Positions 49,219 through 58,026 of a stretch of DNA of 64,000 nucleotides are shown here, one piece after another. Under the pieces are notes generated by a model that was given only the letters and a program-made list of their open reading frames with translations, made no database searches and was not told the DNA's origin. Origin of the DNA: Limnohabitans sp. Rim47 (GTDB lineage: Bacteria; Pseudomonadota; Gammaproteobacteria; Burkholderiales; Burkholderiaceae_C); contig NZ_FBYA01000002.1 of the NCBI RefSeq assembly GCF_001517545.1, positions 392,559 through 456,558 of the forward strand. Reading direction: 5' to 3'. Positions within the stretch are counted from its first letter, which is position 1. Every line of letters begins with the position of its first letter. The position numbers and the translations under genes were made by a program.

Positions 49219-50682
49219 ATGGCTTTTGATCTTGTTTTCTTTGGCGGCACGGGCGATCTGGTCTGGCGCAAACTCATGCCTGCCTTGTTTCAGGCCTTCC
49301 GACACGACACCCTGCCCGAAGGCGGTCGCATCATCGGCGTGGGCCGCGACGACCTGACGGACGAACAATACCGCCAGCAAATCCAGTCGCGCTTTGAACA
49401 GGTCGAAGGTGACAAGCGCCCCAACCCTGAAGAATTTGCCCGCTTTGCCAGCATGCTGTGCTACGTGCGCATGGACTTGTCCAAACCAGAGGCATACGCC
49501 ATGCTGTCAGCCCGCTTGGCCGAACGCGAAACCGACAACGTGGTGATGTATTTGTCCACCGCGCCCAGCTTGTTCACCACGGTGTGCGAGCAACTGGCCG
49601 CCAACGGGCTGAACACGCCCAAGACCCGCATCGTGCTCGAAAAGCCGCTGGGCCACGACCTGGCCTCCAACCGCGCCATCAACGAAGCGGTGGGCAAGGT
49701 CTTCAAAGAGCAGCAGATCTTCCGCATCGACCACTATCTGGGCAAACCTGCGGTGCAAAACCTGTTTGCCATGCGCTTTGGCAACGCCCTGTTTGAACCC
49801 CTGTGGCGGCGCGAGCACATTGCCAACATCCAGATCACCATGTCCGAAGAGCTGGGCGTAGAAAAACGCGGTGGCTTTTACGAGACCACCGGCGCACTGC
49901 GCGACATGGTGCAAAACCATGCGCTGCAACTGCTGTGCGCGATCGCCATGGAGCCGCCCATCAACGCCCATGCCGACGCGATTCGCGACGAAAAACTCAA
50001 GGTGCTTCGCGCCCTGAAACGCTGGACACCCGAAACGCTCAGCCAGCATGTGATCCGGGGCCAATACAGCGCGGGCAACGTCTTTGGCCATGCTGTGGCC
50101 GGCTACCGCGAGGAGCCCGGCGTGAACCCCAGCAGCGGCACCGAGACCTTTGTGGCGCTGCGCACCGAGATCGCCAACTGGCGATGGGCGGGCGTGCCGT
50201 TTTATATCCGTACCGGCAAGCGCATGGCCTCACGCGAGGCGCACATCGAGATCAATTTCCGCCAGACGCCGCACGAGATTTTCAAGAGCCCAGTGGGACA
50301 TGCCAACAAACTCGTCATCCACCTGCAACCCAAGGACGGGCTGGAGCTGCACCTGTTTGCGCAAGGCCAAAGCAAGCGCGGCGAAGGCAGCAGCGGTGCC
50401 ACCCTGAGCCCGGTGCACCTGGATCTGGACTTTGACAAGCGCTTTGGCAGCCAGCGCGTGGGCGCTTACGAACGCCTGCTGCTCGACGTGCTCGATGGCC
50501 GCCTGAACCTGTTCGTGCGCAGCGACGAACAAGAAGAAGCTTGGCGCTGGGTCGAGCCGATCCTGCAACACTGGAAAAACGACACCATCGGCCCACGCCC
50601 TTACGCCGCAGGCACCTGGGGCCCGAGCGCATCGAGCGCGATGATTGCGCGCGACGGCTTTTGCTGGTCCGAAGAAATTTAA
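49219..50682 (+). CDS. zwf: Glucose-6-phosphate 1-dehydrogenase
   Basis: A 487-residue NADP enzyme that starts the oxidative pentose phosphate and Entner-Doudoroff routes. The nucleotide-binding FFGGTGDLVWRKLMPALF is at residues 7-24 and the substrate-binding RIDHYLGKPAVQNL near 170. The sequence is full length. The ATG at 49219 has a poor ribosome-binding site. hexR follows after 15 bases. Confidence 0.97.
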   Translation: MAFDLVFFGGTGDLVWRKLMPALFQAFRHDTLPEGGRIIGVGRDDLTDEQYRQQIQSRFEQVEGDKRPNPEEFARFASMLCYVRMDLSKPEAYAMLSARLAERETDNVVMYLSTAPSLFTTVCEQLAANGLNTPKTRIVLEKPLGHDLASNRAINEAVGKVFKEQQIFRIDHYLGKPAVQNLFAMRFGNALFEPLWRREHIANIQITMSEELGVEKRGGFYETTGALRDMVQNHALQLLCAIAMEPPINAHADAIRDEKLKVLRALKRWTPETLSQHVIRGQYSAGNVFGHAVAGYREEPGVNPSSGTETFVALRTEIANWRWAGVPFYIRTGKRMASREAHIEINFRQTPHEIFKSPVGHANKLVIHLQPKDGLELHLFAQGQSKRGEGSSGATLSPVHLDLDFDKRFGSQRVGAYERLLLDVLDGRLNLFVRSDEQEEAWRWVEPILQHWKNDTIGPRPYAAGTWGPSASSAMIARDGFCWSEEI

Positions 50683-50697
50683 ACCGAAAGACACACC

Positions 50698-51543
50698 ATG
50701 CTCGAACGAATCAAGGCTTCTTTGCCCTCCCTGGCCCCGGCCGAGCAACGTGTGGGCAAGCTGGTGCTGGCCGATCCTCGGGCTTTTGCCAACTTGCCGG
50801 TCACCGAACTGGCCGATCGCTCGCATGTGAGCAAACCGACTGTGGTGCGCTTTTGCCGCAGCATGGGCTACGACGGCCTGTCGGACTTCAAACTCAAACT
50901 GGCCGGCAGCGTGAGCGAAGGCGTGCCCTTCATCCACCGCAGTGTGGACGTGGACGACAAAACCAGCGACATCGCGGTCAAGGTGATCGACAACACGGTG
51001 GCGGCGTTTTTGAAGTACCGCAACGACGCCAGCTCGTTTGCTTTAGAGCACGCTGCCCAAGCCCTGGCCGCGACCCAAAAGACCAACCGACGCATCGAGT
51101 TTTATGGCGTGGGCAACTCCGGCATCGTGGCGCAAGACGCACAGCACAAATTCTTTCGCCTGGGCGTGAATGCCATTGCCTACAGCGACGGCCACATGCA
51201 AGTCATGAGCGCCTCGATGCTCAAGCCGGGCGACTGCGCTGTGATCATCTCCAACTCGGGCCGCACCCGTGACCTGATGGACGCCTGCGACATCGCCAAA
51301 AAGCAAGGTGCGACCACCATTGTCATCACCGCCAGCGGCTCACCCTTGGCCAGTGCCGGGCACATCCACCTGACAGCCGACCACCCCGAGGGCTACGACA
51401 AATACAGCCCCATGGTCTCGCGTCTGTTGCACTTGCTGATCATCGACATTTTGGCCACCACAGTGGCCCTGCGCATTGGCGAAGAACTGCAACCCAATTT
51501 GCGCGACATGAAGAACAACCTGCGCAGCAAACGCTACACCTGA
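50698..51543 (+). CDS. hexR: HexR-type transcriptional regulator (MurR/RpiR family)
   Basis: A 281-residue repressor. The N-terminal RpiR helix-turn-helix (about 1-77) includes LADRSHVSKPTVVRFCRSMG; a SIS sugar-phosphate domain occupies about 125-260 (FYGVGNSGIVAQDAQHKFF and ISNSGRTRDLMDAC). HexR senses 2-keto-3-deoxy-6-phosphogluconate and controls zwf and Entner-Doudoroff genes in Pseudomonas and relatives. Its pairing with zwf supports the name; binding is inferred. Confidence 0.87.
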   Translation: MLERIKASLPSLAPAEQRVGKLVLADPRAFANLPVTELADRSHVSKPTVVRFCRSMGYDGLSDFKLKLAGSVSEGVPFIHRSVDVDDKTSDIAVKVIDNTVAAFLKYRNDASSFALEHAAQALAATQKTNRRIEFYGVGNSGIVAQDAQHKFFRLGVNAIAYSDGHMQVMSASMLKPGDCAVIISNSGRTRDLMDACDIAKKQGATTIVITASGSPLASAGHIHLTADHPEGYDKYSPMVSRLLHLLIIDILATTVALRIGEELQPNLRDMKNNLRSKRYT

Positions 51544-51558
51544 CCGCAAAGGGCATGG

Positions 51559-51579
51559 ACCCCCGATCAAGTCGGGGGT
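51559..51579 (+). terminator. Palindrome after hexR (ACCCCCGA-TCGGGGGT)
   Basis: A perfect 8-bp stem with loop TCAAG, 15 bases past the hexR stop. The context GTCGGGGGTGACA is like a dispersed intergenic palindrome seen in many proteobacteria. No T-run, so it may be a repeat rather than a true terminator. Confidence 0.5.
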
Positions 51580-51590
51580 GACAAATTGGT

Positions 51591-51655
51591 CATACCCAGC
51601 ACAAGCACTTGCCATACCCAGCACAAGCACTTGTCATACCCGGCTCGACCGGGTA
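51591..51655. repeat. Two direct 21-base repeats and an adjoining palindrome
   Basis: The unit beginning CATACCCAGCACAAGCACTT occurs at 51591-51611 and again at 51613-51633. A third start CATACCCGG follows at 51635 and turns into a hairpin TACCCGG-CTCGA-CCGGGTA (51637-51655). The array fills most of the gap between hexR and the convergent tctE. Confidence 0.75.
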
Positions 51656-51674
51656 ACCATGCGCAGCGAAGGCG

Positions 51675-53072
51675 TTATGCCCAGCTGAGGCGTATTGCGG
51701 TGCCGCAGCCGCCGTGCACTGGGCTGCGCACACTGACTTGGGCACCGTGCTGGCTGGCGATTTCTTTCACGATGGCCAAACCCAAACCACTGCCCGACAA
51801 GCCCGAAGGCGCGGCGCGGTAAAAGCGCTCGAACACATGTGCTTGGTGCTCTGGCGCGATGCCCGGACCATCGTCTTCCACTTCAAACCAGTGCGCGCCC
51901 ACCCGCACCGTGATCTGCGTGCCCGCAGGCCCGTGGTGAATGGCGTTGTCGATCAAATTGCTCAAGGCCTCGTGCAGCAACAAGTCCACGCCGTGCACCT
52001 CGCATTGGGCCACTTGCAACTCCAGCCCCAGGTCATCGCCCAATTGGTGGGCACGCATCAAATGCTCTTGCGTCACCCGCTTGGCCAGCGCCACCACATC
52101 CACGGTTTGGGGGCTGTGCATTTCGCGGGCGTGCTCGACACGGGTCATGGCCAGCAGTTGTTCGGTCAAGCGCACCGCGTCGTCGGTGGTTTGGCGTGCG
52201 GCCGACATCAAGGCTTGCGCCTGCTCAGGCTCGGCGTTGCGCTGCGCCAATGCCAGCTGGGTTTTCAGGGCGGTCAAGGGCGTGCGCAGTTGGTGCGCCG
52301 CGTTGTCCAAAAAACGTTTGCGAATATCGATCAGCCGTCCCAGTCGCTCCAGGTAGCTGTTGAGCGTGTCGATCAGCGGACGCAACTCGCGTGGCAAATC
52401 GGGCGGCTGAATGGGCGAAAAATCGTCATCTGCTTTGTGCGCCAGTTGTTGGCGAAACGCCTCCAGTGGCCGAATCCCGCGCTGCACGCCCAACACCACC
52501 AACAGCGCAGCGGCCAAGAGCAACAAACCTTGGCTGCCCAAGGTGTCCCACAAAATATGCTGAATGAGTTGTTGCCGCGCTTCCATGGTTTCGGCCACGG
52601 TGATCTTGATGAGCGCCTCGGCCGGCCCCGTCTCTTCCATGACGTGGGTCAGCTCGGCCAGACGCACGGGCTGGTTCAGGTACACGCCATCGTCAAACTG
52701 AACCAAGGCAAAGTACTTGACCGCCGATTTGTCACGCACAGGGGCGCTGGGCAGCGCGGCATCGCCGGCCAACCACTGTCCCCCGACCGAGGTGACCTTG
52801 TAAAACAGGCGCGAACCTGTGTGATTTTCAAACAGATAGCCAGCCGCTTTGAGCACATCCAATTGCAAGCGGCCATCGCGCCACTCCAGCTCTTCGGCCA
52901 AGGTGCGGGCCGCCAAGTACAAAGAACGGTCGTAGGCTTCGTTGGCCGCTTGCACCGCATTGCCATAGCCCACCCAGGCGTTCACCCCGATCAAGCCCAT
53001 CAAAGGCCACAAGATCCAACTCAGCAAGCGCCTGCGCAAAGAGGCGACCGCTTTGAATCGGCTGGCAGGCAT
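51675..53072 (-). CDS. tctE: Sensor histidine kinase TctE
   Basis: A 465-residue inner membrane kinase with two transmembrane helices (about 14-38 and 158-182) flanking a periplasmic sensing domain. The HisKA phospho-acceptor helix DNAAHQLRTPLTALKTQL is near residue 258, and the ATPase has NLIDNAIHHGP and DDGPGIAPEHQ, then GSGLGLAIVKEI. The start is ATG 53072; a TTG at 53087 that overlaps the tctD stop is an alternative. Pairs with TctD to control tricarboxylate uptake. Confidence 0.87.
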   Translation of the reverse strand: MPASRFKAVASLRRRLLSWILWPLMGLIGVNAWVGYGNAVQAANEAYDRSLYLAARTLAEELEWRDGRLQLDVLKAAGYLFENHTGSRLFYKVTSVGGQWLAGDAALPSAPVRDKSAVKYFALVQFDDGVYLNQPVRLAELTHVMEETGPAEALIKITVAETMEARQQLIQHILWDTLGSQGLLLLAAALLVVLGVQRGIRPLEAFRQQLAHKADDDFSPIQPPDLPRELRPLIDTLNSYLERLGRLIDIRKRFLDNAAHQLRTPLTALKTQLALAQRNAEPEQAQALMSAARQTTDDAVRLTEQLLAMTRVEHAREMHSPQTVDVVALAKRVTQEHLMRAHQLGDDLGLELQVAQCEVHGVDLLLHEALSNLIDNAIHHGPAGTQITVRVGAHWFEVEDDGPGIAPEHQAHVFERFYRAAPSGLSGSGLGLAIVKEIASQHGAQVSVRSPVHGGCGTAIRLSWA

Positions 53073-53083
53073 GGGGCTCTTGC

Positions 53084-53803
53084 TCAAACGGCCTGCCCCG
53101 CTGGCAGGGTCAGCATGTAGCCCATGCCGCGAAACGTGGTGATGGTGACTTCGGGCTGGCCTGCCGCGCTGGCCAGCGCCGACTCGAACTTTTTGCGCAA
53201 ACGGTAAATCAGCACCTCCACCGCCTCCAGCCCGGTGGCCTCGTCGGCAAACACGTCGGCATGCAGTTGCTCTTTGCTCACCGTGCGCTGCGGCGACTCC
53301 AGCAGCACCCGCAGCGCAGCGGCTTCGCGCTTGGTCAAGGCCAAGGGCTGGCCATGGAGCTGAACGGCACCGCTGTCGACCTGCATCTCAAGCGGTCCGC
53401 AGCGCAGCACAGCAGGCTTGATGCGGCCATGGCGGCGCAGCAACACCTGCAAACGCGCCTCCAACTCGCTCAAATCAAAGGGTTTGGGCAAATAGTCGTC
53501 AGCCCCCATGTTCAAACCCAACACCCGGTCGGGCACGCTGGCACGGGCCGTCAAAATCAGCACCGGCACGGCATCGCCGCGCTCGCGCAGGGCTTGCAGC
53601 ACGCTCAAGCCGTCGCGTCCGGGCAGCTGCAAATCGAGCAAAACCGCGTCAAAACCATGGCCCGGCTGCAAACACTGGTCGGCTTGCAGGCCATCGGTGG
53701 CAAAACTGACCGTCATGCCGCCTTGACGCAAAGCCGTGCCCAACCACAACGAAATGTCTGGCGTGTCTTCGACCAACAAGATCTGGGGCTTTAGGGTATT
53801 CAC
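53084..53803 (-). CDS. tctD: Response regulator TctD (OmpR family)
   Basis: A 239-residue two-domain regulator. The receiver domain (residues 8-120) has the acidic pocket VEDTPD, the phospho-acceptor Asp57 in VLLDLQLPGRDG and Lys in YLPKPFDLSELEA. The C-terminal winged helix ends FRGMGYMLTLP. No ATG is well placed, so the GTG at 53803 is used. A longer reading would overlap tctC by 100 bases. Divergent from tctCBA, which it most likely activates. Confidence 0.87.
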   Translation of the reverse strand: MNTLKPQILLVEDTPDISLWLGTALRQGGMTVSFATDGLQADQCLQPGHGFDAVLLDLQLPGRDGLSVLQALRERGDAVPVLILTARASVPDRVLGLNMGADDYLPKPFDLSELEARLQVLLRRHGRIKPAVLRCGPLEMQVDSGAVQLHGQPLALTKREAAALRVLLESPQRTVSKEQLHADVFADEATGLEAVEVLIYRLRKKFESALASAAGQPEVTITTFRGMGYMLTLPAGQAV

Positions 53804-53811
53804 TGAACGAA

Positions 53812-53830
53812 ATTGACAGGTGATTGACAG
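53812..53830 (+). promoter_or_regulatory. Direct repeat ATTGACAG x2, candidate TctD sites
   Basis: ATTGACAG occurs at 53812-53819 and 53823-53830, an 11-base period (one helical turn), between tctD and tctC. OmpR-family regulators bind such direct repeats. The second copy could alternatively be read as a TTGACA -35 element. Confidence 0.4.
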
Positions 53831-53915
53831 CTTGGGGCCGTGCCCAAGCTCAAAATGGTGGCTGTCTGCCAGCCTGATTGGCAGTGGTGCTTTGATTTTT
53901 ACACAGGAGACTGAA

Positions 53916-54890
53916 ATGCAAATGTCCAAACGCGACTTTCTGGCCCTCAGCGCTGCCGCAGGTGCGTCCATGGCCCTGCCCGCATGGGCTCAGGCCAAAC
54001 CCCTGATTGCCAACATGAACATGTTTGTGCCCGCAGCACCTGGCGGCGGCTGGGACGGCACTGCCCGTGCCATGGAGCGTGCAGCCAAGGCCGCAGGCCT
54101 GGTGGGCAATATGCAATTTGAAAACGTCGGCGGCGCTGGCGGCATGGTCGGTCTGCCCCGTTTTGTGAACCAGCGCAAAGGCCAGGGCAACACCCTCATG
54201 GTCGGCGGCTCGGTCATGATCGGCGCAGGCATCGCCAACAAGAGCCCCGTCACCATCAAAGACGTCACAGCCATCGCCCGCCTGACCGAAGAAGCCGGCG
54301 TGATCGTGGTGCCTGCCAACGGCAAGATCAAGTCCTGGAAAGACTTGGAAGCGGCCATCAAGGCCAACCCCAAGGCCGTGTCGGTCGCAGGCGGCAGCGC
54401 TGGCGGCACCGACCACCTGATCTTGGGCATGCTCATCAAAGCCTTGGGCAAAAACCCCCGCGAAGCCGCCTATGTGGCGTTTGCCGGTGGTGGCCCCGCC
54501 AACGCGGCCATCCTGGGCGGCCAGGTCACCGCGGGCATTTCGGGCTGGTCTGAGTTCGAAGAGCAAATCAAAGCCGGCCGCATGATCCCATTGGCCGTGT
54601 CGGGCAAGCGCCGCATCCCGGGTGTCAGCGTGCCCACCCTGACCGAGTTGGGCGTCAACGTCACCGAATCCAACTGGCGCGGCGTGTTTGCGCCTCCCGG
54701 CATCTCGGCCGCTCAGCGCGAAGCCATGATCGACTTCGTCACCAAACTCAACGCATCGGCCCAGTGGCGTCAAGAACTGGAAACACGCAAATGGACCGAC
54801 GCCTTCATGACCGAGCGCCCGTTTGAGCGTGACTTGGCCAAAGACATCGAAGAAAAAATCGTCTTGATGAAAGAGCTGGGTCTGGCATGA
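53916..54890 (+). CDS. tctC: Tripartite tricarboxylate transporter solute-binding protein TctC (Bug family)
   Basis: A 324-residue periplasmic binding protein that captures citrate-like acids for TctAB. Signal peptide 1-25 (SKRDFLALSAAAGASMALPAWA). Bug-family sites are NMFVPAAPGGGWDGTARAM and FENVGGAGGMVGL. An AGGAGA site lies 6 bases before ATG 53916. First gene of tctCBA; overlaps tctB by ATGA. Confidence 0.92.
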   Translation: MQMSKRDFLALSAAAGASMALPAWAQAKPLIANMNMFVPAAPGGGWDGTARAMERAAKAAGLVGNMQFENVGGAGGMVGLPRFVNQRKGQGNTLMVGGSVMIGAGIANKSPVTIKDVTAIARLTEEAGVIVVPANGKIKSWKDLEAAIKANPKAVSVAGGSAGGTDHLILGMLIKALGKNPREAAYVAFAGGGPANAAILGGQVTAGISGWSEFEEQIKAGRMIPLAVSGKRRIPGVSVPTLTELGVNVTESNWRGVFAPPGISAAQREAMIDFVTKLNASAQWRQELETRKWTDAFMTERPFERDLAKDIEEKIVLMKELGLA

Positions 54891-55351
54891 CACCTTTTCA
54901 TGTTGCCCTTTTGTTGGTCGCCCTGTGCGGGGTGGCCGCCTGGCAGGTCACGGTCATTCCTGAATCGTTGATGCAGATGACCGTGGGCCCTGTGCTGGCC
55001 CCGGGTGTGATCGTGGCCGCGCTCAGCGTGTTCGCCGTGCTTTATGGCATCAGCGCCTGGCGCGGCAGACAAGCTGACGAAAGCCAGGCTCCGGACCAAT
55101 CGCCCCTGCCCGGCGCGAATGCCCGCGTGCTCAGCTTGCTGGGCGGCGGCGTGGCATTCATTGCGCTGGTGACACCACTGGGTTTTGTGATTCCCGGCAC
55201 CTTGTGCGGCATGGGCGTTGCCCGTGCTTTCGATGCCCCACTGAACCTCAAGTCGGCCGGCATTTGCGCGGTCATTGCCAGCACGTTCTGGTTTGTCTTT
55301 GCCCAACTGTTGGGTGTGGGCTTGGGCCCTGCACTGCCTTGGTTGATTTGA
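54887..55351 (+). CDS. tctB: Tripartite tricarboxylate transporter small membrane subunit TctB
   Basis: A 154-residue protein with four hydrophobic segments and a short charged loop after the second (RGRQADESQAPDQS), the layout of TctB. It is translationally coupled to tctC. Sequence conservation of TctB is low, so the assignment depends on the gene order tctC-tctB-tctA. Confidence 0.85.
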   Translation: MTPFHVALLLVALCGVAAWQVTVIPESLMQMTVGPVLAPGVIVAALSVFAVLYGISAWRGRQADESQAPDQSPLPGANARVLSLLGGGVAFIALVTPLGFVIPGTLCGMGVARAFDAPLNLKSAGICAVIASTFWFVFAQLLGVGLGPALPWLI

Positions 55352-55352
55352 C

Positions 55353-55393
55353 GCGGGCCTGGCCCGCTTAACGCTGAGTTCTGAGCACTCAGC
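55353..55393 (+). other. Two hairpins between tctB and tctA
   Basis: GCGGG / CCCGC around CCTGG (55353-55367) and GCTGAGT / ACTCAGC around a 7-base loop (55373-55393). Neither is followed by a T-run. They may tune expression of the large membrane subunit relative to the binding protein. Confidence 0.5.
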
Positions 55394-55426
55394 CTCGACG
55401 TTTCACGTTTTTCGATCGGATACCTC

Positions 55427-56923
55427 ATGGAAGCTTTTAACGCTCTGATGGGTGGCTTTGCCAATGCCCTGCAACCCACCACCCTGATGTGGGGTTTCGT
55501 CGGTTGCTTTGTCGGCACTTTGGTGGGCGTGCTGCCTGGCATTGGCCCGGCCCTGACCATCGCCTTGCTGCTGCCCCTGACCTACCACGTGCCCGCCACC
55601 AGCATGTTCGTCATGTTCGCGGGCATTTATTACGGCGCGGCCTATGGCGGCTCCACCACCTCCATTTTGCTCAACACGCCAGGCGAATCATCGGCGGTGG
55701 TCACCGCACTCGAAGGCAACAAAATGGCCCGCAAAGGGCGTGCTGGCCAAGCACTGGCCACTGCGGCCATCGGCAGTTTTGTGGCCGGCACCATCGGCAC
55801 GCTGGCCTTGACCTTTGTCGCCCCTTGGGTGGTTGAGGCCGCGCTGGCTTTTGGCCCGGCCGAATACTTCAGCCTCATGGTGGTGTCGGTCGTGGCAGTG
55901 TCGGCTGTACTGGGCAACTCTATGCTGCGAGGCCTGGTTACGTTGGGTCTGGGCCTGATGCTGGGCATGGTCGGCGTTGACTTGCAGACAGGTCAACCCC
56001 GCTTCACGTTTGGCCGCCCTGAGTTGCTCGACGGCATCGAAGTGACTGTTGCCGCGGTGGGACTGTTTGCAGTGGGCGAAGCCTTGTATCTGGCCTGGCA
56101 AGGGCGCGAATCCAAGACTGGCGAAGTCATGAAATTGACGGGCAGCCTGTGGATGAGCAAGAGTGACTGGTCACGCTCTTGGAAACCCTGGTTCCGAGGC
56201 GCCCTTTTTGGCTTCCCCATTGGGGCCATGCCCGCAGGCGGTGCCGAATTGCCCACCTTGCTGTCCTATTACACCGAGAAAAAACTCTCCAAGCACCCCG
56301 AAGAATTTGGCCACGGCGCGATCGAAGGCGTGGCGGGCCCCGAAGCCGCCAACAACGCTGCGGCAGCGGGTGTGCTGATGCCATTGCTCACCTTGGGCAT
56401 CCCCACCTCGGCCACTGCGGCCATCATGCTGTCGGCCTTTGAAGGCTACGGCATCCAGACCGGCCCACAACTGTTCAGCCAACAAGGCAGCTTGGTGTGG
56501 ACCCTGATCGCCAGCCTCTATATTGGCAACGTGATTTTGCTGGTGCTCAACCTGCCCCTGGTCAGCCTGTGGGTCAAGCTGCTCAAGATCCCACCGCCTT
56601 GGCTCTACGCCGGCATCATCGTGATCTCGACCGCAGGCGTTTATGGCGCAGGCAACTCGGTGTTCAACGTGGGCTTGCTGTTCGTGTTCGGCCTGCTGGG
56701 CTACATCATGCGGCGCTTTGACTTTCCGGCTGCGCCCCTGATCGTCGGCCTGATCCTCGCGCCACTGGGTGAACAGTCCATGCGGCAGGCCCTGACCATC
56801 AGCCAAGGCGAATGGTCTACGTTCTTCACCCGACCGCTGTCGGGCAGCTTGATGGCCATTGCCGCGCTGCTGCTGATCGGGCCCGCGCTTTGGCGACTGT
56901 TTCGCGCCAAGACGTCCTCTTGA
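55427..56923 (+). CDS. tctA: Tripartite tricarboxylate transporter large membrane subunit TctA
   Basis: A 498-residue permease with about twelve membrane segments. The TctA signature [20 protein letters not shown] near the N-terminus, [20 protein letters not shown] and the second-half repeat [20 protein letters not shown] with [16 protein letters not shown] are all present. Together with TctC and TctB it completes the cation-coupled uptake system. Confidence 0.95.
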   Translation: MEAFNALMGGFANALQPTTLMWGFVGCFVGTLVGVLPGIGPALTIALLLPLTYHVPATSMFVMFAGIYYGAAYGGSTTSILLNTPGESSAVVTALEGNKMARKGRAGQALATAAIGSFVAGTIGTLALTFVAPWVVEAALAFGPAEYFSLMVVSVVAVSAVLGNSMLRGLVTLGLGLMLGMVGVDLQTGQPRFTFGRPELLDGIEVTVAAVGLFAVGEALYLAWQGRESKTGEVMKLTGSLWMSKSDWSRSWKPWFRGALFGFPIGAMPAGGAELPTLLSYYTEKKLSKHPEEFGHGAIEGVAGPEAANNAAAAGVLMPLLTLGIPTSATAAIMLSAFEGYGIQTGPQLFSQQGSLVWTLIASLYIGNVILLVLNLPLVSLWVKLLKIPPPWLYAGIIVISTAGVYGAGNSVFNVGLLFVFGLLGYIMRRFDFPAAPLIVGLILAPLGEQSMRQALTISQGEWSTFFTRPLSGSLMAIAALLLIGPALWRLFRAKTSS

Positions 56924-56997
56924 TCCGTAAAAACCCTCTTTGAAAACGTGCGCATTTTTGTTGTGATCAGTGGTTAAATTTTCACAAGGTCTGAGAC

Positions 56998-57999
56998 ATG
57001 AACGAACAAGATTCCGCCCTCATCCAACGCCGTGACTACCTCAAGTGGATGGGCGCGGCGGGCTTGGCGGCCACGGGGGTGTCTGGTCATGCGCAATCGG
57101 CCTGGCCCAACAAACCCATCCGCTGGATCGTGCCGTTCGCACCGGGCGGCACCTCCAGCATCGTGGCACGCACCATCGCGGCTGAGTTGACCAAACAAAT
57201 GGGGGTTGCCTTCGTCATCGACAACAAAGGCGGCGGCGGCGGCGTGCCCGCCATGCAAGAAGTCATGCGCATGCCTGCTGATGGCTACACCATCGTCATG
57301 AGTCACATCGGTCTCATGGCGGTCAACCCCCTGATTTACCCCGACAGCGGCTACGACGTAAACAAAGATTTTGTGCCCGTCACCCTGCTGTCGCGCGTGC
57401 CCAGCTTGTTTGTGGTGCACAAAGACGTGCCCGCCACCGACATGAAGTCCTTGGTAGCCTATGTCAAGTCACGGCCCGGCCAGCTGAACTACGCTTCAGC
57501 AGGCAACGCCAGCGCGGGCCATTTGGCCATGGAAGCGCTCAAGCTGGCCACCGGCATGTTCATCACGCACATCCCCTACCGGGGCACCGGCCCAGCCCTC
57601 AACGACGTTCTGGCAGGCCGCATACAGTTGTTTTCGGCGGGCACACCTGCTTTGTTGCCCCACATCAAAAGCGGCACGCTGCGCTGCATTGCGGTGGGCA
57701 CGCGCGAACGCATTTCGGTCTTGCCTGATGTGCCAACAGTGGCCGAGCTGGGCTACAAAGACTTTGAAACCGTGCAGTGGTACGGCATCACCGCACGCGC
57801 AGGCACACCACCCGAAATTTTGCTCAAACTGCAGCAAGAGTGCGCAAAAGCCATGAAATCACCCGACGTCATCGCCAAGTACGCGGCCGAAAGCGCCATT
57901 GCAGGCGGCGGCCCTGCCAGCGAATACGGGGCCTTTATTGCCCGCGAACAATCGCGCTGGAAAGAAGTGGTGATCAAAGCAGACATCAAACCGGGTTGA
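56998..57999 (+). CDS. Bug-family tripartite tricarboxylate transporter substrate-binding protein
   Basis: A 333-residue exported solute-binding protein. The N-terminus QRRDYLKWMGAAGLAATG resembles a twin-arginine signal. Mature landmarks are NKPIRWIVPFAPGGTSSIVA, VIDNKGGGGGVPAM and LNYASAGNASAGHLAMEALK. It follows tctA by 74 bases and may be an alternative ligand-binder for the same TctAB pair; ligand unknown. Confidence 0.88.
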   Translation: MNEQDSALIQRRDYLKWMGAAGLAATGVSGHAQSAWPNKPIRWIVPFAPGGTSSIVARTIAAELTKQMGVAFVIDNKGGGGGVPAMQEVMRMPADGYTIVMSHIGLMAVNPLIYPDSGYDVNKDFVPVTLLSRVPSLFVVHKDVPATDMKSLVAYVKSRPGQLNYASAGNASAGHLAMEALKLATGMFITHIPYRGTGPALNDVLAGRIQLFSAGTPALLPHIKSGTLRCIAVGTRERISVLPDVPTVAELGYKDFETVQWYGITARAGTPPEILLKLQQECAKAMKSPDVIAKYAAESAIAGGGPASEYGAFIAREQSRWKEVVIKADIKPG

Positions 58000-58026
58000 T
58001 GCATACGCGCTGAATTTGCACTGAGT

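Noticed and set aside
51591..51655. Direct repeats considered as a CRISPR array
   Set aside because: Only two full copies, 21 bases long and one base apart, with no spacers and no cas genes.
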